DNA from: Plectrocnemia conspersa
Taxonomy: Eukaryota; Arthropoda; Insecta; Trichoptera; Polycentropodidae
Direction of reading: 5' to 3'
NCBI GenBank assembly: GCA_009617715.1
Contig: VTFK01000681.1
Coordinates: 1-64,000, forward strand
Length of the DNA stretch: 64,000 bases
The notes under the pieces were generated by a model. The model had not been told where the DNA came from. It was given only the letters and a program-made list of their open reading frames with translations, and did no database searches. A program made the translations under genes and the position numbers. Of the stretch, positions 10,368-21,740 are shown in pieces (positions within the stretch are counted from its first letter, which is position 1; every line of letters starts with the position of its first letter).

Positions 10368-11878
10368 CTGAAAAAAAACATGTAACAAGTAAAGTAAAAC
10401 AAATATAATATTTTTAATTTAGGGTTAGAGTTTTTTGTACTAACGGTAAATAAAACCTTATAAATGGATGCTAGAATTATGAAATATTTTGTTTATTGAT
10501 ATTAATTTCAATATAGTATTTCAATGCATGAAAAACGATAATACATAAATTACCTCACTCTTTGCTGAAATAATAATAGAAACACTTCTTTTTCCTTATA
10601 AATGTCATATTTTTATTCTCTTTATGGCTTTTAAATTTATTTTCGTTGTATTATTATCCTATTGCTATTGAAACAATCTAATTGGACTTCTTCAGTGCCT
10701 ATATTAATATAAAATTCATATTAATTAAATCTGATATTATTCTTACATTGATAATTCCCAAGACTGCTAGTAAAAGTTGTAGCTATTTACATTTTGATGG
10801 CAAGTTGTGTGATTATTTCAGACTTGGATGCTGAAAGATTTGTTTGATATATTTATATTTTATTGCAAAACTTATTTTTTATACCAATATCCAGATGTAA
10901 TTCAGGTTTCAGTATTAGGAGGCGGTGTTGAATGCGCAAGAGCTCACTGACAGGTGATATAGAATTATTTTTGCAGTGGTGACATTGTAAAAATCGTGGA
11001 GTACTAGAAGAAGTCTTTGCCAGTGCCTCTCGAAATGCGTTAGTGTGTGTCAAAGTGAGATTCTCTGGTGCTCCGCTCTCTCTGATCTCTGTTCTGCCTC
11101 ATTTTATACTTTTAAAAAGTTTATTTAAACCAATTAGGACGTATTGTCAACATTAGTATCTCTCCCTCATAATTGTATGATATTTCATTATCGTTTTCTG
11201 TAAGTGTTTCTTATATTTTTTCATTAATGAGTAAGACATTTTTTGTATTGTCATATTTCATATATTGCAATACTATACTGAAATTAGATATGATAACAAA
11301 ACTATTATATTACCGAATTTAGTTGAACAAAGAATTTGAAATTCTAGACCTGTGTTTAAGGATCTATGAAACATTAGCACTAAAAAGCATCAGCTATCCG
11401 AGTCTTAATTATAATGTATACGTACCACAGCATCAGGTTTGATTATGTTGATAAATGCAGCAGCGATCTCCCATTTGTAGACTGTGAACCAAACGGTACC
11501 GGTGTATGTATCACCAGCATTTAAATACAAAACTGGTGGACTTTCGCCTTTTGAGGCTTTCAACCGGGCATCTCTCACTCTGGAATTAATTAAATTTATT
11601 AGTATACTTGTATATTGAAAAGTATAGTTGATCTAAATGTCATATATACACCTGTTGGCTACCCTAGCAAATCCGCCGTAGCATTTTCCATTCTTGACGT
11701 CGTTATCGTTGCACGTTGAAGAAAGTGCAGACGTCTGCTCGAACCTTGCGTGCATATCGTTATTATGCAAAATAAGCAGTTCGAAGAATTTATCTGTATG
11801 GTTAATTGTAACAGCTGACATAGAATTCTTCGCCAATAATGACGCACATATCACAACGAATAATAAATGCATCTTCAT
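8955..11878 (-). CDS. NT5E: Ecto-5'-nucleotidase / apyrase family protein, complete three-exon gene
   Basis: The exons join in frame: 11878-11652, 11579-11426, 10367-8955 (227, 154 and 1413 bp, 597 residues). The family hydrolyses extracellular nucleoside monophosphates (5'-nucleotidase) or ATP/ADP (apyrase). Start at ATG 11878, giving a signal peptide (MKMHLLFVVICASLLA). Metallophosphatase motifs follow in order: ILHNNDMHARFEQT, NAGDTYTGT, GNHEFDNG (completed across the second junction), GHSGFETD and GGHTNTFLW, which supply the two-metal site. The C-terminal substrate domain has CNIGNLLTDAM, GGGIRTSI, GSFLQFSGL and GGDGYDTF. The last 25 or so residues are hydrophobic, as in GPI-anchored CD73-like proteins. 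This argues for a membrane-anchored nucleotidase rather than a secreted salivary apyrase. All key motifs look intact. The exact substrate cannot be told from sequence. Confidence 0.92.
10368..11425 (-). other. NT5E: Intron 2 of the nucleotidase gene (1058 bp)
   Basis: GTACG donor after GATGCTGTG (exon 2 end) and a polypyrimidine CAG acceptor. A more complex patch at 10850-11100 has an unrecognised minus-strand frame (10853-11053). It could be an inserted repeat. Confidence 0.8.
11426..11579 (-). CDS. NT5E: 5'-nucleotidase exon 2
   Basis: Encodes the segment from VRDARLKAS through NAGDTYTGTVWF to INIIKPDAV. It is too short and lacks an ATG, so a simple ORF scan misses it. The acceptor is ATTCCAG and the donor GTACG. 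The phases match exon 1 (two bases of an arginine codon carried over) and exon 3 (phase 0). Confidence 0.9.
11652..11878 (-). CDS. NT5E: 5'-nucleotidase exon 1 with signal peptide
   Basis: Contains the start codon, the signal peptide and the first metal-binding motif NNDMHARFEQT, ending GGFARVANR split by the donor GTGTAT. Upstream, TATTGTTACAG at about 11896 looks like a splice acceptor. A further 5'UTR exon beyond it is therefore likely, and the longer open frame to 11959 is probably intron. Confidence 0.88.
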
Positions 11879-11896
11879 CGTATTGTAGAAATTTCT

Positions 11897-13050
11897 GTAA
11901 CAATATAAAAAAAAAAAAAAAGTTAATTTTACAGCATTGCTAAAAATTGAGAAATTCATTCCAGGTGCAACATTGCTTAAGTAGCAGTTTGCAAAAATGT
12001 GCTGTAATACAGAATATTATATTTTGTACACTTATTTACGTATATAGTTGAGTTGTGTATTTAAAAACTGTTTTACTGATAACACATTTATATATAGAGC
12101 AACCCTAATAATAGTCATATAATTATTAAAATATAGTATGTCTATCTAAATATTTGTTTCGATATCACTACTTTACATAGTAATTGTTGATTGTGTTTAT
12201 CCCTTTATAATGTCGTATTTCAAGGTAGCTTTTACAATAAAATAAATAATTCAGAAGAACAGTCGCTCAATGTGATACGAATTGACTTGAAAGTTTAATG
12301 CTTCTATCGTGCTAAAGTTTATGTTGCAATGTCACAAACGAAGCACTCTATGTACTGGCGTATAAATCGACTTCTCTTATTTCTGCAGACCTAAGTGACA
12401 ATTAATCAATGCAAAAGTAATACAACGAAACAATACTAATCGAGAATATAGTTTTAGTTATGCAAATAATACAAGTACATTCCCACAATTACATATTATA
12501 TAATAAACATTTAAATAGATACTTTATATAATCAACTAAATTAGTAAATAAAAGTGAACGTTAAAATCAACAAAGTTATCAAACATTATCTTATTGTTTT
12601 AGTTAAAACTTTAACAGAGCGCTATGTTACTGTTGTAATCTCATTTCATATGCATAAATAACGCTATCAACCTTAATTGCAGGAAAATGCTCAAATTAGA
12701 TAGACACATGTATACAAAAATAGTAATTAAATTCCGATGGTGCTCGACAAGGACATACCTTATCGCCGATTTTATTTAATTTACTCTGGAATGGAAAAAC
12801 AAAATATTGAGAATATGTATTTTACGAAAGATGCATATAATACTTGAAATTGTGGTTTATAACATGCTTAGTTAATTTACATTATAAATTAAAGTTCTGG
12901 GGGCAATCCGCGTTAATGGTAACTAATTACAACAAATAAGTAAGATATGAGAAAAATTTAATGTAATGCTACTTTTGCTTTCTATTTAAAGGACTTCCTC
13001 TAAATATTGATGTATTACATAATATTAAAAAAAAGAGACAAGAAGTTAGT
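11897..13050. other. Upstream region or 5' intron of the nucleotidase gene
   Basis: AT-rich. If the acceptor-like site at 11896 is used, part of this is intron and a non-coding first exon lies further upstream. I cannot place that exon or its promoter. Confidence 0.4.
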
Positions 13051-13054
13051 GACT

Positions 13055-13309
13055 ATGGAACGACGCGAACGAAAACTGCATTGTTGCTCCACTGACGCCT
13101 GCCGACAGTGATATTTATAAAGATATTTGTGAAGAATATGTTCAACGCTTCATACGTATATTTCAATTAGATCTTGATAGAAACACATTAATGCAGTTTC
13201 TTCAACTAACACCAAGCTTTAAAACGACTCTCAGTCTTTGTGTTCAGTTTCATAACGATAAAAATCCCCTCTACAAAAGTTGCAAGAATCAGATAAATTT
13301 CAGTATGTA
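13055..13309 (+). other. Unrecognised open frame without ATG start
   Basis: About 84 sense codons are open from CTA at 13055 to TAA at 13307-13309, starting LWNDANENCIVAPL and containing DICEEYVQRFIRIF, with balanced amino-acid use unlike AT-rich junk. The first 100 bases have a diverged relative at 63.13-63.24 kb. In the shared part the reading WNDANEN against WNDADEN has mostly third-position changes, which suggests past coding selection in this frame. The frame lies just after in-frame stops in both copies and has no start codon, so it is an internal exon or a transposon remnant. I recognise no family. Confidence 0.4.
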
Positions 13310-15827
13310 ATATTGTGTAAAGATATTTTTTAGTAATTATTGCGTATTAAGTTATCTGAAAAATGACGATAAGTTCCATAGTCCGCCATATTGTTTCAAA
13401 ATGTCGGAGATGCAGAACAAAAAAAATCGTAGCTCTGTTAATAAATTCCTAGAGAAGAGCTCAAAAATTATTTGAAACATATTTATTATCAAAAAATGCT
13501 TAATATTCTTTCACATACATAAATCTACCTATTTTTTGGCCAGTGTCGATATGACTTTTTACTTATATATAATAAGTATAATTCTAGTTTAGAACATAAT
13601 AAAAAAAATTGTTTTATGGACTAGAATCAATATCAGACATGTTTACTATTTACGGGTTTTCACTATAAAAATGTAGATAAGCATATGTAAAACTAGTATT
13701 AAAAAAAAGATGTTAGTTATTTTATATGTAGACTTTTCCTAAGATAAGTATATACAATTTCGACAAACACGATCAGATTTATTGGCAATTACTGTATGTA
13801 ATTTCGTTGTTATTGTTAATTGGTGCATTACAATACCTCAGCATTTTTTAATAATCCGGAAGTTTACAATACTTATTTGGTGTGTCATTGCAATTTTACT
13901 AAGATTATTTTGTGGACATCATTAACTCAACTTAACGGATATATCATAATTTAATCTATAAAAAACGACTATAACTGCGCAGTTTTCCGTCAGTGATGAT
14001 TGCTTATAATGTTTCACTTTGTGTTTTGTGACGAAGCGAGGATTTCTACATTTGTCGTGTATATTTTACAAATACAATTACTTGGAATTGACATACAAAA
14101 CCGTGAACGTCACATCGTTTTGTCAGCGAGAACGTTTCGCAACATTTCAATGGATTCAGAAGAATCAGCAACTTATTTGATACATATGCAAAAAAAATCT
14201 GCACTCGATATATACCTCAAAATATTTACGATAAAATCCACATATGCAAATAACCGTTTGACGGCTTCGTTGTTATTATTGTAGATATTATAATCAAAAT
14301 ACGTTTATGTGACAATGGTGTGACAGTAAAAAATAAATTGTATGGAGAGAACAAAATGACCATGAAATTATTTATTGGAACGAATTTATGTCGGTTCGTC
14401 AACAACTGTGTCAACATTATTAAAAATGCTCCTAAAGACGAAATCGACATTGTTTTAATGTTTCTGAGCGCGGGCGAAACGTCAAAAATTGACGTGCTAT
14501 GAATTTATCATAAGTAAACTACAAACACACGTATGTGATTACGAAGGGCTAAAGAATTCACCCTTAACAGACTAATAGTGGTTGAACTGTTCGTGACAAT
14601 ACATGGATCGAATAATTTAACCAATAGAACCTACATTGAAGATTGATAGATTATTTTATGTTTATTGAAATTGCTGGTTTAGAATTTAAGGGCTTGACCT
14701 TGTCCATCTATTGTAAATTTTCAATCCCTACTTTAAACAACAAATATTTACTGAAAAATTATTGTATTTGATTTTGAATTATGATTTTTCATTAGTACTA
14801 CTTCCTAACAACGCGATACTACAGTTGAAACGATTCAAATATCTTCGAGACACTCGATAGTGTGAAAGTTTCGTCAATAAATAAGTTATCTATTAACTGA
14901 TAATATAAACCATAAAAGATATTTACGACTTGAGATTCGCTTGATTTTTTCTCAGAAAGCAGAAAGTATGATTAAAATCTTTAACAAAAGTATAACCGTA
15001 GAAGTAACGGTTGTCTTTTGTGATTCAAAATAAGTATCCTCTTAGCTTTTAATGTTTAATATGAATAATAAGGTCAAGGACAGAGAATAATATAGACAAA
15101 TAATTCAGTTTTAAATGCAAGAATTGAAAAATATTTGCTTTTAATTTTTAACTCCAATTTTGAGCAGTCAGAAGATCTCTGAATTTTGAATACGTACTCT
15201 AGTTTAAAAGTAAAATAATATGTCATATAAATACAATTATTGTTTCTACTCGAGAAATATTTATTGAAGAAAAGTATAAAATTAGGTTTTCATTTTTTAA
15301 GAAATTTTCTGAAAAATATGATATTACATTTGTAAGACATAATGAAGATGATGATAGTTTTACTGGTTTTAAAATGCGGAAATAATTTTGAATAAATATT
15401 TTCATGTATTCAAAAAAGATCGTAAAAGTATACAAAGATAAGAACAATGACATACTAAATAATCGAGATCACATTTAATGTTTGAGCATTATTAACTGTA
15501 GAAGAGTACTGATTTGTTTTAGGTTGCTTATAAAATATTAATATTAGTTAAGGACGTAAAGAATTTATATTTAAAAAAAATAATAACCAAATCTATAATA
15601 ATATGTATAGTGTTAAATATATTTTAATATAGCTAAAATAACGTTAAACTGAAACTTAGGAAGCAAAATAATCCTGATTATGTTAGAGAGGAAGAGACTG
15701 CTTAACTAATTCCATCTAATGCAGAAGAGCAACTAAATTTGCCTATGACAAATCTAATTTTACAGTCTGTTTGTAATAATGGTTAGATTCTTACTTAATA
15801 GTTTAATCTTTATAATGTATTCGAAAT
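13310..15827. other. Intergenic stretch, no gene recognised
   Basis: AT-rich, with a slightly more complex patch at 13960-14520. Plus-strand frames at 14000-14284 and 14320-14502 are open but show no motif or family resemblance; they remain possible but unsupported. Confidence 0.5.
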
Positions 15828-15943
15828 GGGACACGGTCAATTGGGCGACGGCGATTGGGCGACGGTCAAATGGGCGATTCAAAATGGGCGACGGACAAAT
15901 GGGCGATGGTCTTTTGGGCGACGGTCTTTTGGGCGATGCAATA
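15828..15943 (+). repeat. Left inverted arm, GGGCGA modules
   Basis: Seven TGGGCGA units, reading CAATTGGGCGACGG and variants. Inverted with respect to 17347-17445. Confidence 0.85.
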
Positions 15944-16300
15944 ATAATGCATTACAAATAAATGTGATGAAAATCATGATCTTATAATTAATTAAATAAT
16001 TTACATAATTTAATACATATTAAAATATATATATACATATACGTACATAAGAAAATATTAGTCATTTTTTTTAGAATAGAATTAAAAGATGAAAACATTA
16101 TTCGGTCTAAACAAAATATAATATACCGACATAAGATATAGTTTTTAAATATTTATTTATCATTTGTGCTTATTTAATCATAAAATATCACTTAAACAGT
16201 TTGATTTTTTTTATTAAAGAGTTTAAGAGAGTTACCCGATATCATAAAACACTTAAAGCACACGGCTTAAGTCGGTAATTTTATTATAAATACCTACCTG

Positions 16301-16812
16301 ATAAATGTTCTTAGTGGGCCCTTACGCGATTTTTTTTTATGTTTTGAGCCTTGGAAACTACTGTGAGAACAAACTTTTGGAATTTCCAAAAATCGCATAT
16401 TTTACAGTTATCTATTTTAAATTAGATAGGATAGTTATATATAAATATAATAACACAGAACTAGCGCTGATAAGTGTTTATTGTGGATTTTGCCCTTTAC
16501 GCGATTTTTTTATGTTTTGAGACTTATAAATTACTGTGAGAACAATCTTTTGGAATTTTCAAAAATCGCATATTTTACCGTTATCTATTTTAAACTGGAT
16601 ATGGTGGTTATATATAAATATAATAACCTAGAACTAGCGCTGATAAATGTTTATCTTGGATTTTGCCATTAACGCGAGTTTTTTTATGTTTTGCGCCTTG
16701 GAAATTAGTGTGAGAATAAATGGGAATTCACAAAAATCGCATATTTTACAGTTATCTATTTAAAATTAGATGGGGTAGTTATATATAAATATAATAACCC
16801 ATAACTAGCGCT
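16301..16812 (+). repeat. Tandem repeat, about three copies of a 170-bp unit
   Basis: Copies at 16301-16469, 16470-16642 and 16643-16812. Each starts with an ATAAATGTTTA-like string, contains ACGCGA followed by a T-run and AAAAATCGCATATTTTAC, and ends AACTAGCGCT. They differ by scattered substitutions and small indels. Two open frames over this area are products of the repeat rather than genes. Confidence 0.85.
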
Positions 16813-17077
16813 CAGTATACTTTTGAATTTTGACTGAAAACATTCGCAAAAAAGTTTCGTTGCGTCTTTGAAAATTATTTTTGTCGTGGTTTTAAAACAC
16901 TTTGTCACAGTGTCATTGTGTTTTTGGTAAAAAAAATTCAGTACAGCAAGAAAATAAGTATGTGTCTTTTTATTCACATGTGGGTTATATTTTATGTGTT
17001 ATTTATAGATAATTGTTTTTTATAGATCATTGTTGAGAGCGACTAATTTGAGTTACCATAGTTTATATTCTTCATAA

Positions 17078-17191
17078 ATGGATAATTCAGACATATTAAG
17101 TCAAAAAGAAAAGGAAATATATTTTTGGAATGGATATCTTTATGAAAAGAATAGACCAAAGAATTTTTATAAAAGTTTTGAGGTACAATAG
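17078..17191 (+). pseudogene. Short frame, possible FLYWCH-like start of a MULE protein
   Basis: 37 codons after an AT-rich leader, containing IYFWNGYLYEKNRPKNF. The pattern of aromatic residue, N-G-aromatic and lysines resembles the start of FLYWCH zinc fingers, which are found in some insect MULE proteins. The frame stops before any cysteine or histidine pair. Weak evidence; listed because it sits inside an element of a fitting type. Confidence 0.25.
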
Positions 17192-17346
17192 AAAAAATAT
17201 CATAGAATATTTACGTGGTATTGCATATAATTATAATATGAGTTAATAATTTGAAAATAAAATTGTTTATAATTTAATATACATTTTCGTTTTAATGTAT
17301 ATTTTATTAATATTCACAAAAAGCGTGCAAGTTTTTTTAAATTTCT

Positions 17347-17445
17347 GTCGCCCATATGACCGTCGCCCAAATAACCATCGCCCAATTGACCGTCGCCCAA
17401 TTGACCGGAATCGCCCATTTGTCCGTCGCCCAATTGTCGCGTACC
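17347..17445 (-). repeat. Right inverted arm, GGGCGA modules
   Basis: Six TCGCCCA units on the plus strand, the inverted counterpart of the left arm. The arm ends GCGTACC, directly before the duplicated segment that begins GATCGGGC. Confidence 0.85.
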
Positions 17446-17446
17446 G

Positions 17447-17604
17447 GATCGGGCTTGCTCTATAAGATAGTCATGTTTTACGCGATCGAATGCTTTCTAA
17501 AAATATATGAAGGAAATGTACAAAGGCTTATGAGCTTTGTAATATCTCTAAACAAGCATCTGCATGTAGAAGAGCGCTTCTTGTGTATCTTTGCCTTTCC
17601 TTAA
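17447..17604 (-). pseudogene. Non-LTR reverse transcriptase fragment (copy A)
   Basis: Read on the minus strand in one frame it gives QEALFYMQMLV, then KPLYISFIYF and KAFDRVKHDYLIEQARS, with two stops. This is the reverse transcriptase block around the first catalytic aspartate in RTE/L1-like LINEs (normally a CFIDxxKAFDRV-type motif). Only about 50 codons remain. The same scrap recurs at 23239-23396 and, more diverged, at 32676-32812. Confidence 0.65.
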
Positions 17605-17788
17605 TTTAAATTGTTCCCTGCTGATAGCATCTTCGAAAAATAAAAAAAAATTTATATAAATTTTAAATTTATATTAAATAATACAGATATTTTAATATTT
17701 TTTATTAAATTTTCGTTTAAAAAAAGTTATGTAATGCACAGCTAATTATTTAAAAAATAAAACGTTAGTTAAAATACAACATTTCTTA

Positions 17789-20652
17789 CAGGGGCGTATA
17801 TTCAGGGTGTGCTAGGTGTGCGGCGCACACCCGCAAAACCATCTAAAATATAAATTTAGAAATTTAGAAAATTTAGGGTATAAAGCGACATCATTTTGCA
17901 TACAGTAGTATGCAAAATTATAAAATTTTAATATGCAGTGTATAGTATGCATTGGTATTTGTCAGTCGCTCTAAAAGTTTCCGCGCGACCGACACGCTAT
18001 GTATTACTCAATAATCTCTTAAAATTATGTGGCGCGCCGACCTTGAGTGCGGCGGCCGACTAAAGTAAATTGTTCCGAGATTTAACGGCTGAAGTCGATC
18101 TGTCGGCTGGCAGCGCTCAGTAGTAAAATTGGTCTCGAATTTGGTGCGCGTACTAAAAAAACTCTTGCGTCCGTCGCTGTTTTTTTTATTACATTATATC
18201 ACAATAACAGGTCACTCATTTTTTTTATATTTTTTGGCGTAAAAAATAGTTTTTATCTTATTTACATATGATCAATACTTAATTTTTCTATTCTAGATTA
18301 TATTTTTTTATTTACCCCAATAATGATGAAGAATACTGTTGAAGATATTTTGAATAATCCATTTTCAAAAAAAAAGAAGTTATTCATCAAAATTGGCAAA
18401 CCACGTCCACCTCTTCCCAATTTATTTATGAAGCATAAAGACAAATAAATGTGAATATACAAGACATTTTCATTTTCATCATATGAACGAACTGAGTGGT
18501 TAACAGGCTGCGAACTTCGATCTAGATTGTTCTGTTGGCCATGTTTATTGTTTTCCAAAGAAAGTAGCGTGTGGAATAAAAAGTGGATTTTAGCTGACCT
18601 TAGTCATCTGATAACGGCACTGAAAAAATCGCAAAAAGCGCAGTCACGTCAATCATTTTTTTCTCTCAAAATGTTTGGAAAACAACGAATTTGAAGTCAT
18701 GATTGACGCTCAACGTAAAAGCTAATATAAGTCAACATAATGAACAAGTTAATAAAAAAAAATAGAGAAATATTAAAACGAATGATTGACGGTAGTATAT
18801 CTAGGAAAACAAGAACAACCTTTTTTCGAGGCCCACGATGAGTCCTGTAATTCACTAAACAAAGGAAATTACCTTTGAATTTTTTAAATGCACTTGAGAA
18901 TACGATTCTGTTTGGATACTCATTTAAATACGGCAACGGTGTTTCGTGGTACTTCCCCATCCATACAGAATGACATAATTGAAGCAATTGGTGATGTTAT
19001 TAAAGATCATATTAACGAAGAAGTAAATTCAGCAAATTTTGTCGCTATTATTCTTGACGAAACTTCAGATATAATGACGAACTCACAGCCTCAACAGTTT
19101 TGCGTTTTGTTTATGAAGGTAAAGTTTACGAGCGGTTTATTATTTTTACAGACGTTAGTTGATAAAACAGCCGATGGCTTATTTTGCCACGTTGTAAATA
19201 TATATAATTGAAGAATTTCAAATTCAAGAAAAATTAGTTGACAGACTTATGATGGGGCGAGTGTAATGAGTGGGCATATTAATGGTTTGCAAGCCAAAGT
19301 ATCGAAGTTTATCCATTGGCCATTTTACACACTGCTATGCTCATTTAACATTACAACAAAGGTCTTTCCAATATAAAAGTGTGCAAATCATTCTTCAAAC
19401 TTTAAATGGATTGTCTGCATTCTTTTCGAAATCTTCCAAAACGAATAAATGCTTTGCATAAGAGTTTGTAGCTAGGAGCTTCCTTCTGTTACACCTACAA
19501 GATGGAATAACACATCACGGTTAAGTAACACAGTGCAAAAATACAGAAATGAAGACGTCGTGAAAAAATTGTGAACTATGGGACCCCGACACTGTGTAAT
19601 AAAAGCACGAGGTTTTTTAGCTTTTTTTGAAGATTTTAAAACAAGCAAAAAACTTCTCCACATATTTTCAAACCTTTTGGAAAAACTGATGTGTTATACA
19701 ACATTTTACAATTTAAAATCTTTTTTGACATATTATATTGCTGTAAAGAAAGTTACCGAAATTTTGCAACAACTCAGACATGAACAGGAAAAAATAATTA
19801 TGAAACATTATGGGATTCTTATGTAACGGAAGAAAATTATCCAAGACTGAGTAATGATTTGCTTGTTGAAGAAAACTACGCGTTTAGCCAACTATTTAAT
19901 ACAATAGTTGATAATATATGTAAGCAAATTGAATACCGTTTTTCTTCAATGTCCAAATTGAAACATTTTCACCTTCTGGAGAAATAAAAATATGAGTTAA
20001 ATATAAAGGAAAAAAAATTTCAAATGAATTACTTACCAAACTGCAACAATTTTTATGGAACATTGATTATATAAGTTTAAAAAATGAGGCTTGCTGTTCT
20101 TTATCATTTACGTAAATTTGCAGAGAAATCTGTTCATGAGCTTGTACAATTTATGAACACAAATAATCTTGAGTCAGGTTTTCAGGAAATAGATAAATTA
20201 GGCAAACTAATATTAACTCTTCCAAGCAGTACTGCTTCAGCAGAACGTTCATTTTCTGCTCTGAAACGAATTAATAATTGTTATCGAAGTACCCAAGGCC
20301 AAGAAAGGCTACGTATTTGTTAGCTTTGATTTTAATAGAAAAAGGGATCATATGGACATTAAAAAGAAGAGCACTTTTTTATGACAGCGTGATAGAAAAA
20401 TTTATGATTAAAAGAAAGAAGATTAGATTTATATATAAATAATTATAATTTTATGTTTATTGGAAATTTGATATTTTTTATATAATAATATTTTAAGATT
20501 TAGGTTTGATGTTTATTTTTTTATTTATATGGGGGAAATAGATGTAAAAGGCAGTTTAGGCATGCCAAAACCTCGGCTAACAAAAATGAAAAAAATGTAC
20601 GTTTTTTTTTTTTTATAGCACTTACCAATAATAACACCACCATACGCCACTG
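17789..20652 (+). mobile_element. hAT transposon copy A (ZMYM1-like), both ends present
   Basis: The left end CAGGGGCGTAT and the right end, reversed, CAGTGGCGTAT form the short inverted termini typical of hAT elements. The flanks are ATTTCTTA (17781-17788) and ATTTCTAC (20653-20660), six of eight bases equal, consistent with a decayed 8-bp target duplication. The interior carries a transposase of the TTF/DUF4371 type, broken many times. The element is about 2.9 kb and defective. Confidence 0.8.
18323..20442 (+). pseudogene. hAT transposase copy A, heavily frameshifted
   Basis: Same product as copy B: start MMKNTVEDIL, TTF-type zinc-finger region, a piece with FVAIILDETSDIM (first catalytic aspartate), and a C-terminal dimerisation block LPSSTASAERSFSALKRI. 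It is interrupted by many small insertions and deletions, mostly extra bases in A or T runs, so the longest surviving frame is about 107 codons (18888-19211). Not functional as written. Confidence 0.85.
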
Positions 20653-21740
20653 ATTTCTACCCCTGTTTAATTTTGAATATCTGTACAAAAGCACACTTTT
20701 ATAGATTAAACATGATTAAAACACACAGTTATACGTTACAGTGGAATTAATATCGCAGTTTGCCATACCTTTACATAAATCCACCAACAGAACACGAAAT
20801 CCAATATTTACGAACTCGTTTGTTATATGTGTATGCATCTCACTAGTCTGCCTCGATTTGCAAGCCCAGCGTGTTCCAATACTAAAATTGTCTTTCATAA
20901 ATCTTAGACACTTATGTTTTATTTTTTGAATCGCTACCCGTATTTATTTTCTCACTGATCTGCCATCTGTTCATTTCCGCCTCTTTCCTGCAACTGTTAC
21001 TCTACCCTTATATACCAGCGCATCGTCACAATATACGACGCTGTCTAGCCTTCTTACTTCCTGTTTGTAATAACTGCTTTATTTTGAACGATGCATCAGT
21101 GCATATTACGTGAAAAGAGTGACGTTAATACAAAAGGTATGTATGGAAGCATATACATACATTAAAAAAATTAAAAAAATTGTATTCATCATGTATGGCT
21201 TTGTCATTAACAAATAGCCACAAAGTGATATTTACACAGTAAAATAAATATAATTTCTGTATAAACACTGAAATGGCGGTACATTTCACAACTCTCACAA
21301 AAGGGCAAGTTTTATATTTCATTACTAATTACGTCAGTTTCATTTTGGACTACCCAAGAATTCCACGTCTGTATACTAATATTATTTTTTTTAAATAAGT
21401 CGCCAAGATATTCAAATCAGCATCAAGATATTTTCATTCCCCTGCCACAGCGACACGAATCTCTTGAAGCATGAAGATTTTTACCATACATGGTTGGTTA
21501 TATACAATTTCAACTTAGTTTTTTAATTAAAACCTTGTGATTATTTTATTTAATTAATTTTGAATACTGTATTTTTATATCGCATTATTTAAAAAATACT
21601 TTAAAGAGTAAAATATTTTTACATTTTTTAATTCAGATTAATCCGGATATTGCGTTTAAAAAAAAAAAGTTTTGAGTTTGCAGATTCTACTCACATAAGT
21701 TTGTATACATATATGTGTGCATTCAACTGAATATTAAGTT

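Larger units (their letters stand above)
15828..17445. mobile_element. Mutator-like or foldback element with modular inverted ends
   Basis: Bounded by inverted arms made of short repeated modules. The left arm (15828-15943) has seven TGGGCGA units separated by CGGTCAATT-like linkers. The right arm (17347-17445) has six in the opposite orientation. The tips match imperfectly (GGGACACGG against GGTACGCGA, both followed by CAATTGGGCGACGG). The interior of about 1.4 kb holds a 170-bp tandem repeat and a 37-codon frame. I see no clean target-site duplication. Arms of this kind occur in foldback and some MULE-type elements; the class is inferred. It is non-autonomous. Confidence 0.6.
17447..21740 (+). 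repeat. Duplicated segment, copy A
   Basis: Nearly the same sequence as 23239-27332 in the same orientation, from GATCGGGCTTGCTC to CATTCAACTGAATATTAA. It includes the LINE scrap, the whole hAT element and about 1.1 kb of right flank. Copy A has about 200 bp (17605-17811) missing from copy B. Most other differences that I can see are one- to three-base indels in homopolymers, with few substitutions. Confidence 0.9.

Noticed and set aside
10853..11053. 66-codon minus-strand frame inside nucleotidase intron 2
   Set aside because: Not flanked by fitting splice sites in phase, and not needed for a complete nucleotidase; probably repeat-derived.
16305..16672. Two similar plus-strand frames of about 70 codons
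   Set aside because: They repeat because they are read from the 170-bp tandem repeat; no known domain.
17447..21740. Reading copy A's short frames as separate small genes
   Set aside because: All align with parts of the single transposase in copy B, so they are fragments of one broken frame.
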